Below the pieces are notes generated by a model. The model saw nothing but the letters and a program-made list of their open reading frames with translations, was not told the DNA's origin and made no database searches. Positions 35,003 to 45,391 of a DNA stretch of 64,000 nucleotides are shown piece after piece (position 1 is the stretch's first letter; each line of letters starts with the position of its first letter). The translations under genes and the position numbers were made by a program. The stretch is from contig NC_070560.1 of the NCBI RefSeq assembly GCF_026914185.1, forward strand, positions 6,253,501-6,317,500. Reading direction: 5' to 3'. The stretch is from Puccinia triticina. Lineage: Eukaryota; Basidiomycota; Pucciniomycetes; Pucciniales; Pucciniaceae.

Positions 35003-36761
35003 TTATTCTTCTAATAGTTTCTTGGTGAGATTTTCAATTGAAAGACAAAATAGTTTATTGAAGAAAATCTGAATCATGGTCGAGTCATAGTCATCCCTGA
35101 AGAAGATTTTTTCAGCTTTGTCTCTGCCTGACTTGACAATCCAAATATGCAAGATCTTCCAGAGTGATGTGCTATACTCATCCTTTCCAGTTCTGTTTTT
35201 ATCTTGGGCCATCCAGCATGTTTGGAAAAATTCATAGGCAGCTTCAAGAACATTCTGATTATGGTCATCTAATAAGACCCCTTGGCTCTTGGGAAGTACT
35301 TTTTCAATCATCTCCGCATAGAATAGGAAGATAAGGCATAATCTTTCCTTTTTCATCTGGTGAAAAGGGTCAACCAATTCTAGTTTGAGTGTAGTTTTTT
35401 GATTCCAATATCCAATCCATGGCTTATAATTTTGCCATAGCAGGTTGAAATTATCTCTGATATACGGTAATCTTGATGTTTGGTTTGTTCCGTATTTCTC
35501 CCTGAACTGTGGCGCGTGTTGTCTGATAATGCTGGCGCACCTTCTGAACATGTCCATGGCGCCTTGGTAGTTGTTTTCATGAATGACAACTTTCTTCTCA
35601 TGTGGGTCCAGAGCTTTGATTTGATCAATTATTTCTTGATCTTCGGATAATGGGTCAAGTTTTCCAAGTACTTCATGAGTAAATTCGAGTCGCGTATACT
35701 GACGATTACGACTGCTTGAATGTTGACTTTCGAGAGCGTTGGTGCGTTGAGGATTTGTAGCAGTTTCTGCGACAATTTCGTTTTCACAGGAAGCCAATTC
35801 GTTGGCAATTATCCGGTTTTCAGGAAAAACATCGGTGTTTTGGGGGTCGGGACGCAATAAACACCCCTCAGACGTGTTGTGTGTTCGACTCTTTCGGAGC
35901 GCTGGAAGTTGCATCTTTTTGTTTATGTGAGTAGCAGGAGTACGGATTGGACGTTTTTGGCTTCCATTTGCTAATTGTTCCGCCCTATGTAAGGAGAGAG
36001 ACGGCATTGAGAAAAGCAAGTTATCCAACTTCGGATTCGGAACGAGAGGGGTCCCACGAGCGAAAACCGGCTGTTGAAAGCTAGTTGGGTTACCTTGCAT
36101 TGCATTTTCTACGTGAACAGCAGTTGTAGGAGGCTGTCTCGCTCGCTCCAGGATCATGTTGTCTAGCTCGCCTTGCGCTCGATTAGGAACACGTGGCGTA
36201 CCGTCGACCGCGTCGTGCAGGATATCATCAAGGTTTTTCGGGGAGCATGGCGATCCATGCGTTCCCAAGCACTCCATGAGGTCGATTGTTTGCGGTGGAT
36301 TTGGTATCTCGTCTTGTTTCCTCCTTTTGGTCAGTGACGTCGGAAAGTGAGTTTCAAAAGGCATAGCATTGACACGCTTCGTTCCACTGTGAAACTCGTT
36401 AGGAACATCACCAGAAAGAGTTTCCCCCCAGTTCTCGGAGGATAGCCTGGGAGTAGGATTGGGGTGGGTGCCAAATGTTCTCAAGAAATCAATCTTTCCG
36501 TTTGGCTCTTGGACCGCCGAACCGCCTGCGCCCAAGTTTACGTCATGCGTAGCTCGTGGAGTGGTGATGCCATCACCAGTGTTGTCTATTGATCCGGAAG
36601 TAATTCCTCAAAAATCAGGGACCAGCAGGGCATGGGAAGGGAGTTCACTCACCGTCCCAACCAGAAAGAAAATCCCTAGTAACCTGACATGTTGAGTCAT
36701 CTAGGGTAGTGCAGGTAGTTACCAAGCCAAGGAAGACTAGATACGAGTTGGTGATCTTCAT
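35003..36761 (-). CDS. secreted-type protein of unknown function, two exons, 570 residues
   Basis: Exon 1 is 36761-36653 and exon 2 is 36606-35003, joined by a 46-nt GTGAGT...TTTGAG intron that keeps frame. The protein starts MKITNSYLVFLGLVTTCTTLDD, a convincing signal peptide with cleavage likely before or near TLDD. Residues ~40-320 are Pro/Asn/Ser-rich and look disordered. From ~330 to the end there is a predicted all-helical module rich in aromatics (GAMDMFRRCASIIRQHAP, YKPWIGYWNQ, LCLIFLFYAEMIEKVLP). I do not recognise the family. The architecture (signal peptide, disordered middle, compact C-terminal helical domain) is common among lineage-specific rust secreted proteins, so a host-interaction role is possible but not shown. 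The stop is TAA at 35005-35003. Confidence 0.75.
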
Positions 36762-37073
36762 GCTGCTGTTTTTCGTTCTGTTAGTGTTAGAGAGGTTTGA
36801 AAGAAGTTAAATTTATCTTTTCTGGGATTGCTCTGGAGAGCATGTGCCTGGAATTCGAAATCATGTTGAAACGAATATTATTTCTTCAAGAGCGAAACGC
36901 GTGCGTACAGTGCCCCACACCTCTTCTCAAATACCCCCACAGGGGCGTTCCAAAGTTTGGAATAAAAAATCCTAGAAAACTTTTGGGGGACTCTTTTCTG
37001 ATGATTTTTCATGTTTCTAGGTCAACAGGTATGGTACACACATTCTAGAGATGGGTTGTTAGTTTTTTCCGGC

Positions 37074-37161
37074 TTTGGGTCGAGACCTCTCAGAAATACA
37101 TGGAGCGCGGCTAGCAGTTTGGGTCGAGACCTCTCAGAAATACATGGAGCGCGGCTAGCAG
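37074..37161. repeat. perfect tandem duplication of a 44-bp unit
   Basis: The unit beginning TTTGGGTCGAGACCTC and ending GGCTAGCAG occurs twice head-to-tail (37074-37117 and 37118-37161) with no difference, so the duplication is recent. Confidence 0.9.
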
Positions 37162-37659
37162 TGTCGATGGCTCTCGAGACGGATCCAGGTCCCCACAAGT
37201 GTTGAGACCCGTATCAAGTCTCATCACAGAAGAAATGTTCACCCATTTTTGGACCTTGGACCTCCTCCTCAGGCCTTGTAAAGGAATGCTTATGAAACAA
37301 AACAGTGATCCAAAAACATGACATCAAACTCGACTCCAAGGATTACTCACAACCAATCTCAAAAATCGCCTCATACCCGTTGTCAATGCTGCCTCAAAAG
37401 TGAAGACTGATGCGTACCGGTCTTCAACATTTTCCATCCCAACCTTTATCAAGCAACCAAATTAACAACACTAACAACATCCTTTCTGACTTATCTTTGT
37501 CTCCGAACATTGTTTTCTTTGTATCGTGGCCTTCATCTATCAATATATGTCTGACACTTTGACTCTACCACTCTGATAGTTCCAGCTGGGTAGCGTGTGC
37601 TGGTGCATATAAAATCTTGTCGAGTGGAACAAACTCAAGGCCATCAAATCACACCAATA

Positions 37660-37826
37660 GGGGGTTTCACAATAAGCATTTTTGCTTCCCGTGGCACTAA
37701 ATTTCTTTACTCGTGGGTGACATACTCGCTTAAAAATTTGGCGGCAAGAAATCACCCCAAGCATCCTCATAACAATACTCGCGAGCGCTCGAACACCTTC
37801 CCGGGTTTCCTTATTGTGAAACCCCC
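37660..37826. mobile_element. TA-flanked miniature element (Tc1/mariner type), copy 3
   Basis: Terminal inverted repeats GGGGGTTTCACAATAAG and CTTATTGTGAAACCCCC are bounded by TA (37658-37659 and 37827-37828). It is 167 bp long and non-coding. The GGGGG start followed by an A/T-rich TTC word and the TA duplication link it to the element at 30867, although the internal sequences differ. Confidence 0.85.
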
Positions 37827-37946
37827 TAATAGGTGGAATCCCTCCCCCCAAAACCAACAAACTCTGCTTACAACCTTGAACCAAACTATCTGAAATCCTC
37901 CTTGACATTATACAGGTGCTTGAGGATAAAAATCCCTCCAAGCATT

Positions 37947-38676
37947 ATGAGGGCTGTGTGGTTATTACACTTCATAGTTAAGCTCTCTTTATTTCTTTGC
38001 AGCATGTGATTCAAATCTTTGTGCTAACAATTGATTCTTTAGCTCTTTGGGCAGAGCTGGGCCCAGGGCACTTCGGTATCAATCATAAACCATTCATCCC
38101 TTGGACAAGCTGATGCGCCGGCTAGCCACTCCATCACAATTGAACCCCACTCGGATCAAGTGATTGTGAATATTTGGCACGAAACACTACCAAATGTGAG
38201 TGCCGTTTCACTTGCAATATAAAGGCTTTGAATTTCAAGCTTTCTCCGAGCTGAAATCATTCTTTATCTACAAGGAAGGCAAGCAAACCAGGGAAAATCT
38301 TGCCATGAATGAAGAAGAAAGAGCGGCCAGTAGGACGACTCCGGCAACTTTGTCTCACACACCCACTGGTCCCGCAAACTCTAATGGGATAAATCTAAGC
38401 AGCGGCATCCCTCCCGGAACAATGTGTGTGATTTGTCCTGAAGATCACCAAGCTGGTGTTGTGTGGAGAGTGCTGGCCTGCCATCATGCATTTTGCATTG
38501 AATGCATTACACGATCTTTCACAACAAATCCCCGCTGTCCAATTTGTCAAGCGCTTGATCTTGTTGCATTCCAAGATTATACACCACAGGAGCGATTGAG
38601 AGAACTCGGTACGTTCCCAGAACGGTTGCAGGAATCACGCGTCCTAGCAACCGCTAGGACTGCCATGGAACGTTAA
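37947..38676 (+). CDS. secreted-type RING-finger protein (C3HC4), probably three exons
   Basis: The first exon 37947-37976 and the second 38043-38195 join in phase 0 through a 66-nt GTTAAG...TTTAG intron. Together they encode MRAVWLLHFILFGQSWAQG, a strong signal peptide with a likely cleavage after AQG. A second intron starts at 38196 (GTGAGT). The third exon start is uncertain: 38251, 38275 and 38284 all keep frame. With 38251 the protein is ~202 residues. The RING motif is complete: CVIC, then ACHHAFCIEC, then CPIC, giving C-x2-C...C-x-H-x2-C-x2-C...C-x2-C. RING-HC domains recruit E2 enzymes and make the protein a putative E3 ubiquitin ligase. A signal peptide on a small soluble RING protein with no obvious transmembrane helix is unusual. 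If the upstream exons are not used, translation could start at 38305 and give a 123-residue cytosolic RING protein. Confidence 0.7.
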
Positions 38677-38689
38677 GGTCGTCTTGTTG

Positions 38690-41400
38690 GCCGTAGGACG
38701 TTTTTTAGACAGCATTTTTTCATTGACGTCCTTGCCAACCGCGGTGGTTGCAGCATCTGGGGTTGCTAGGACGTCAAAGTCCCCTTGACGGAAGGCTTGG
38801 TGTTGAGAGGACGATGACCTCAACCCAGCCGTTCTTGGGATACCTGGGTTATCCTGACGCTTTCACCGGCGTCCGCAGGTCATTTGCTGAAGCCATGCGA
38901 TTGATAGGACGCTTGGGTTGCAAGGACAGCCTGCTCCAGCGTCCAAACAACGCTTTGAGGACATGATCGTCAATAGGATGTCTGGGTTCCTGGGACGTCT
39001 TGACAAAACGTCAAAAAGATATTTTCATTAATCTAAAATTCCCATTGACAGCGAGGTCCCCCAACTTGGGCGTTGCTAGAACAGGATGGTCCAACCAACC
39101 GTTTCTCAACGCTCAGGTTGCAGATTTTTTTTTTTTTTTGCTTTCCTGCGCCCACCTGCAAAGATGTTTTACCAAGTGAGTGTTCAAGGAGACAGCTTGA
39201 TTTTGACTTTTTTATTTTTTTATTTTTATTTGCCTTTGATGTTTTTTTTTGTGGAACGGTGGAAGCAATCTGGTTTGCTTTGGTATAGAAAGTGAAATTC
39301 TACTTAAGATGTATAGCCAGTGTTGTGTAGTACAAGGGGGAAGAAGTCCTTGACAGGAAGCCCATTGGTAGACTCAACTATGGGTTTGAGCCCGCAGGAG
39401 TTCCTTTTGCCAATCAGCACCTACGGGATTGACCCCTTGCCAAGGTTCCGGGCTCAATCCCTCGACGCTCTTCTAGAGCGCAGAGGGAAAGGCGTCAACC
39501 TAGCGTTGCCAGAGTGATTGGCAAACGAAGGTGCGGAACCCTTGTAGGTCCAGCAACGTCGGCGCGCCCGCCCCTCTTCGCCGGGATGCTGTTGTGACAA
39601 CTGAGACCACGCCAACCCACATTTTCTTGGTAATTTCTGACCGCATCAGAATGTTGCCCCCTGCGGAGGAAAGCAACGTTTGGGGGACGCAAAGATGGAG
39701 TGTCAACAGAACGTTGACCTGCTCCTGTGGTGTATTCAACAAAATAGAATCCGCATTCCAGCTGGGGTATCACTATCAAATAATCAAGTCCTAGTGGATT
39801 TGTTCCAATCGCACCAGGTCCAACAAAGGCGTCCGACCATGTGCGGTGTGGTGCGCCATTTGGTACACGCAGGGACAACTCTCATTTTGCGGCGCGGCGC
39901 GCGGAAGGACGTCAAGATCAAACCCTCAAGGCATCAAGATCTCCGGTGGCGCGGCGGGCATCTCCCTCAAGACGTCTCAGGAGCTTTTCAATCTTCTTTT
40001 ATTCCTTTCTTTTTTTTCTCTCTCTCTTGGTGTTTTGTTTTCTTTACACTTTGATTTTTTTTTCCTTTCCTTTACTGCGCGCGTTGGATGGTTACAGTGG
40101 GAAGGGTTTGGCTTTATTTCTTTTGTTTCTTGTTTGTTTTGTCTGGTTGTGTTGTGTGTGTTGAAGCTTGTGCGTGGGCGGGGCGTGATGACGGGTCCGC
40201 AGTGCGCGGCGCTTCCTGGAGTCTGAGTTCGCCCACGAACTCAGAGGAAGGGGGGCATGGAACCTAGCTGATCCCATTAGGAATCCATCAGAAGTTTATC
40301 TGTCATTATCCGGCGCCCTCCAAAGCGCCATACTGAATCTTATTGATCCTCAAGAATCTCTTCCTTAATCTGGGCTTTCTTCTTCCCTCAAAACAACAAA
40401 CCGCCGACGCGCGCTCAACACCGTCGTAAAATCTTCCCACCCCCAAACCTCAACGCTTAACCAATCCTCATCGCTCATCCCGACCATCACCCGGAGGGCA
40501 CATAAAATTTCTTTTCCCCCATTCCCCTCCAACTAACTGCCGCCGGCCTGCACCGGACGGAGTTCCACAGCGGCTATCTTATCGTGCTTCTGTTCATTAC
40601 GATCTTTATAGTGCTTGAGTATACACTCCAGTAAGTCCTTCAGTTGGATTTCCCTGTGACATCTCCGTTTATATTAACCGTTAATAACATGGAATACTTC
40701 TGATGAACCTCCTTTCACCCCAGTCCCAGGTCTTCCTACCCCAGAGGATGAGCTTCCAAGCAGCAGCTGGTACTACTAAAACGCTATGTCCTGGGAGGCC
40801 GTTCAATTCTTTGGAGCGGCGTCCAATAATCACATTGCTCCCCATTCAGCCCGATTATTGATTTATTGAGTCCAACTTGTGTTAGAGCTTCAAGAGAAAT
40901 ATATATGTGATTCAGAAGGTGTTGCTTTGATAACCAATTTAAACAGTAGACTATTGTTAAGGATTCTCTCAATTATTGTGTTTTTAAGAAAGCTTGGACG
41001 GATGGACAGGCTTGCTGTGCAGAAATTGTGGCATTCCATGATTTGTATTTTTTGGTTTTTGCCTTGTGTTGTGAAATACAGATCATCTTGATCATGTCCA
41101 CTTCTGGCCCAGCAGCCAGGAAGGCTGTGCCCAGTCCTGGCAGTTGGAAGTCTGTGGCCAGTCCCACCATTTGGAAGGATCCTGCCCAATGAGCCAGCCA
41201 TTTGAAGTCATCCTTCAATTTAATTGAGTGTTTTCCTTTTATTATTGCTAGAAACATGTCCCGCATTGGACTGGATCTTTTCAACAGGTAGAATCCTCCG
41301 CCGGAATACTTTTCAGCCTCTAAATTATGGTGTATTTGTGGGCTTGGTCCGCAACCAGCCCAATTGACCGTAAAGTTTTTTTTTTGGCATGGTTTCTAGG
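38690..41400. repeat. repeat-rich region, LTR retrotransposon 3' remnants, no host gene
   Basis: From 38690 to 39020 the word TAGGACGTC and its variants recur. From 39310 to 40270 the sequence resembles the 3' part of an LTR retrotransposon. Blocks CCCTCAAGGC, GGCGC and CTCAAG.CGT.TCAGG, a T/C-rich stretch, GTTTGAGTTC-like words and a purine run GAGGAAGGGGGGC all recur in the same order at 42250-42620. From 40270 to 40780 is LTR-like, also with a counterpart (42670-42900). From 40780 to 41400 nothing is recognised. Confidence 0.45.
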
Positions 41401-43694
41401 ACTAAGAGATACTGAACTTGCTTTCCAATGTTCAGCCTCAGGTGATTAATTGTGGTATTAGTTTTAAGCTCTTCTTTGAAACATTTAGCTCCACCAACAA
41501 GTCAATATGGTCGTTGATCAAATCCAAAAAGCCCAAGGTTTTCCAAATCAGCTTCCTCTCTTCCTTGACCTCACAGAATTCCAAGAAGTTGTTGCCATCA
41601 AGTGCAACAATAAATTTGACAGTGCAGGGGATCTTATTTGTAATTCCATTGCAAATGGGTCCCAGTGATGGAGTGGAAGATATCAATGAATATTCCCAAT
41701 GTCAACAAGTTCAAGAAATTGGACTATCAAATAACTGACAAGGTCTCCTTTACTCACTGGACTGCAGCCATCATTGACAATGGCCAAAACCACACAAAGG
41801 TGTTGGTAACAAGCCAGGGCCATCATCAATGTCAAGAAGCATGTCTTGACACAAAAGACGGCAACATCAGCCTTGTTGTCAAAGGCTCCCAATCCCTCCA
41901 ATCTCTCAGAAAACCCCATGGCAGGTGATTTCAATGCGATCAACCTGTACAGAAATCAAATTTTCACTGCAAACCCATCCAACTTGAAGTACAAAACAAA
42001 GATGCCTGTGCATATTGATCCAACTTATCCCACTCAATACATACCTCTGACTGCTGTGATGGTCTAAAAATGGGCCTATGCCATTATGAGTAATTTCTTG
42101 ATATATTGAACTTAAACTTCCAACAGACTGAAAGAATACTCTTATAGGTTCAAGGGAAGGAGGGAGTGCACGTTCTCACCCCCCCCCCCCTGCGGGATTT
42201 TGATTCAAGAATCTCTCAGTGGCCAGCAAGCGCAAACTTCACAAGATGTCTACCCGTTCCCAGCCCTCAAGGCTTCCTTAGGTTCAATGGCGCCACATGG
42301 CGCACATCCTCAAGGTGTTTCAGGCTTCTTTCTCTTCCTTCTCCCCCCTTGTTTCTGTGTTGGTTGATTTATTTTCTCATGCTAGTTTCTTTTCATTATG
42401 TTCTGTTATTTTCTTTTCACTCTGTGCGCTTTGGACGGGTTTGGATTAGGAGGGTTGGTCTTTGTCTTGTCTGGTTTTGTTTTTTTTCTGTCTCTTTGTC
42501 TTGTTTTGTTGCAGCGCGCGCGTGCGCGCTAGCTTGTGATGAGATCTCTGCTAGATGTCACCAACTCCAAGGTTTGAGTTCAGTTTGAACTCAGGCTTTG
42601 GAGCGGCATGGACTTACTCTGAACCAAAATTTTAGTGATCCATCAATCTAAAGGTTATTTTTCTTGGCATAGTCATGCCAGCACTCCGATGTCTTCAAGT
42701 TCATTACCCCGCACTCTCATCTCCTCCAGCTCTCTGGTTTAGATCACGACTTTGCCGGCAGTATCCCAGCTTCCCTATCAAGACAACAACACCAATGTGC
42801 TTTCCCCGCCGTTGTAAAATCATTCCCCCCCCCCAATGCTACACAAAATCTCAGCTTCTTTTCTTGACCAATCACCCCAAGGGCACTTCCTAGACTCTCA
42901 CTCATATCACGTACTCCCCTCCCCCAACTGCCTACTGTCTGACACAGTAGGAGTTCCTCAGCGCCCCGCTAAACTGGAAGTTAGACCCTTTGGACAACCT
43001 GTAGCACCCAGTCAATCACCTGTCAGGTGCCTCAAGTCACCTTTCCCCGCACCATTCTATCCTCACTACATATATTGGTTTGGATTTGTTTGTTATGTAC
43101 ATGAAATCATGCAGCACTGCCCCTACAGGCTGTGCCCCCTCAACTGAATGGTTCCCCAAATTCTAGTTCCTTCTAAATCCACTTTTTTTGGTCTTATTAC
43201 ATCACCTGATCATTCCCCGCACAGCTTATGCACCCCTTGCATAAATTATGACATCATCTGGCACAGCCCCACCTCATGCATGCACCCCTTACATAAATTC
43301 TACACAGCCACTCCATCTTTACTCCCTCATGTTTTACAGCCCAGGCCAGCTAGAATACCTCACTCAGGGGCTGCCCTGGAGCCAAAATCCCTCACATTTG
43401 TCTATATGAGGAGCTCTCTCCCCCCTATTTTTAGTTCCTCAGTGTATTGCTCATCAAGTTTTATACTCACCAATCACAACTCAAACCACTTATGTACACA
43501 CTCAACCCTCTTACTTACATATAAAACCCTTACATGTTGAATAACAACCTTTTTATACTGTTTCACAAGAAAATGTATCTTGAGCTAACCACTCCTATCA
43601 CTTATTAAAACTTGGCAAGCTTACCTTGGTGGGTCTTGTAGCTGGTAGAATAGAATCAGAAGGGCAGAGCTTGCACCTCCTTCATCCCCTTCTC
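41401..43694. repeat. repeat-rich region including second copy of the retrotransposon remnant and an LTR end
   Basis: From 41401 to 42070 there are short frames on both strands but no motif, and I do not call a gene. From 42140 to 42900 is the second copy of the remnant described at 39310-40780. The segment 43570-43690 (TTAAAACTTGGCAAGCTTACC, then GGGCAGAGCTTGCACCTC) matches the end of the insert at 48.9-49.06 kb, so it is an LTR end abutting the hAT element that starts at 43695. Confidence 0.45.
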
Positions 43695-44283
43695 TAGGGA
43701 TGATAATTGGTCTGCTCCGCCAACGGGCGGCCCAAGCCCTTCTGGGTTTGGCCCGGGCTTGGGCTAGCATTTTGGGGAATATTTCAATGTTGGCCCGACC
43801 CAAGAGACCTGCGCAATCAGTCAGGCCAGGGCGGGTAGCCCACCGGGCGCCCGTTGGGCCACCCCTGTATCACCTGGGTGGACCCCCAAGCAGATATGTG
43901 ATCAGGAGTCAGCAAGTTACCAAGGTGGTTAACCTGTACAACCGCCAACTTTGACCTTTTTGGTGGCCACCCTCAACTCTTGACAACATGGCAGGGTATA
44001 CCAGCGAGGGAATAAACATACTGGTGACTGCCAGACCGAATTTGCAAGCTAAGGAAACAAATGATATCCCCCAAATTCAGACTCCAGTACCTGCCGAAAG
44101 CCAGAGCCAATCAAAGAAGCAAAAACTCACCAGTGAGTTTTGGGTGCACTTCTCCAAGATAATAGGTCAGTTTCTTCGCGCTTTCCTGAATCTCCCCGCA
44201 CTTCCAGCAAGTGAAATTCAACTAAAATCCTTTTCTTTGACATTGGAATTTGTAGATTCCAATGGCAAAGAAAATGCCAAGTG

Positions 44284-44763
44284 TCAGAATCTGAGCTCTT
44301 AGTCCGCTCACTTTCTTTGTTTTCCTGTTCCTGTCCCCAGTTCCCGTTCCGCTTCCAGTTCCTGTCTTGTTGTCACCTGTTCAGTAAACTGTCCAGTACC
44401 CTGTTCCTGTTCCCAGTTCCAGTTCCAGTTCCTGTTCCCAGTTCCAGTTCCAGTTCCTGTTCCCTGTTCCTGTACCCTGTCCCTGTTCCTGTCACCTGTC
44501 CTGATTTGTTTGGCCAAGTGGCCATGACCTGTCTCCTCTTCCCTGTCACCAGTTTCTGTCCCCTGTTACTGTTGTTAGGCCCCCCTTTGGATATTGCTGG
44601 GGGGCTCTCTAGTTGTTTTGTCAAAGTCCGCTCCTCGGACATGAAATAAAAATCATCGAGTCTGAGCCCGAACAACCTCTTTTCAAGCTCCTCGTTCCTA
44701 TCAGTCACCCTAGATAGTCCCTCCCTCCTTGTTGCCTCTTTTTGTAGAGCTGAAATCTTAGCA
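44284..44763. mobile_element. repeat E1 inserted into the BED-finger exon
   Basis: A 480-bp insert between two copies of CCAAGTG (44277-44283 and 44764-44770). Its ends TCAGAATCTGAGCTC and GAGCTGAAATCTTAGCA form an imperfect inverted repeat. Inside is a CCTGTTCCCAGTTCCAGTT minisatellite (44320-44500) and the block GGCCCCCCTTTGGATATTGC that recurs in the host repeat at 31949. It is non-coding. Confidence 0.7.
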
Positions 44764-45391
44764 CCAAGTGCAACCACTGTGATTTGAAGCTCACAGGTAC
44801 CTCATCTGCTGGAACCAACCATCTCCATTGACACTCAAAGAAATGTATATTGAACAAAGGAGGTCTGCTTGTAGCCAAACAAGGACGGTTGAACTTCAGC
44901 TTGTTGAATGTTGCCCCCAGCCACTCCGTCTGGATTTACAATCAAGAAAAATCTTGCTTGTGCATGGCTGAAATGATCATACAACATTAATATCCCTTTG
45001 CCATGGCCTGTTAAGGTTGTGTGGTGTTATGTTTTCCTTTCCTTTGTTTCTCTGCTTCAAACCTGTCATGTACATTTCACTGCTTGTGACATTTCCTCTT
45101 TGTAGTCACCTGGGGCAGCAGACGTGGAAGGCTCTTTCCTCATCCTTCCACGATCATCATCATCTCTCTGCTGTTCCAGGTGATTGTCTTTTTGTTTCTC
45201 TTCTCTCTTTCCTTTTTCCATTGTTTTCTGTTTCCTTTTCTGATGCAATGATCATCCTTCCACGATCATCATCATCTCTCTGCTGTTCCAGTTTATCATC
45301 GCAACAGGTTATGAGCGCCATTTGCCGCTAAAGCCGCAGCATCTAAACCAACGTGGAGGATCCGTACGCTTCTCGATAAAGCTTCCGTCTC

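Noticed and set aside
41418..42067. Several 80-106-residue frames on both strands
   Set aside because: No recognisable motif, no splice-compatible joining and similar openness on both strands.
44373..44777. 134-residue frame with Gly-Thr repeats on -
   Set aside because: Produced by the CCAGTTCC minisatellite of repeat E1 and crosses an insertion border.
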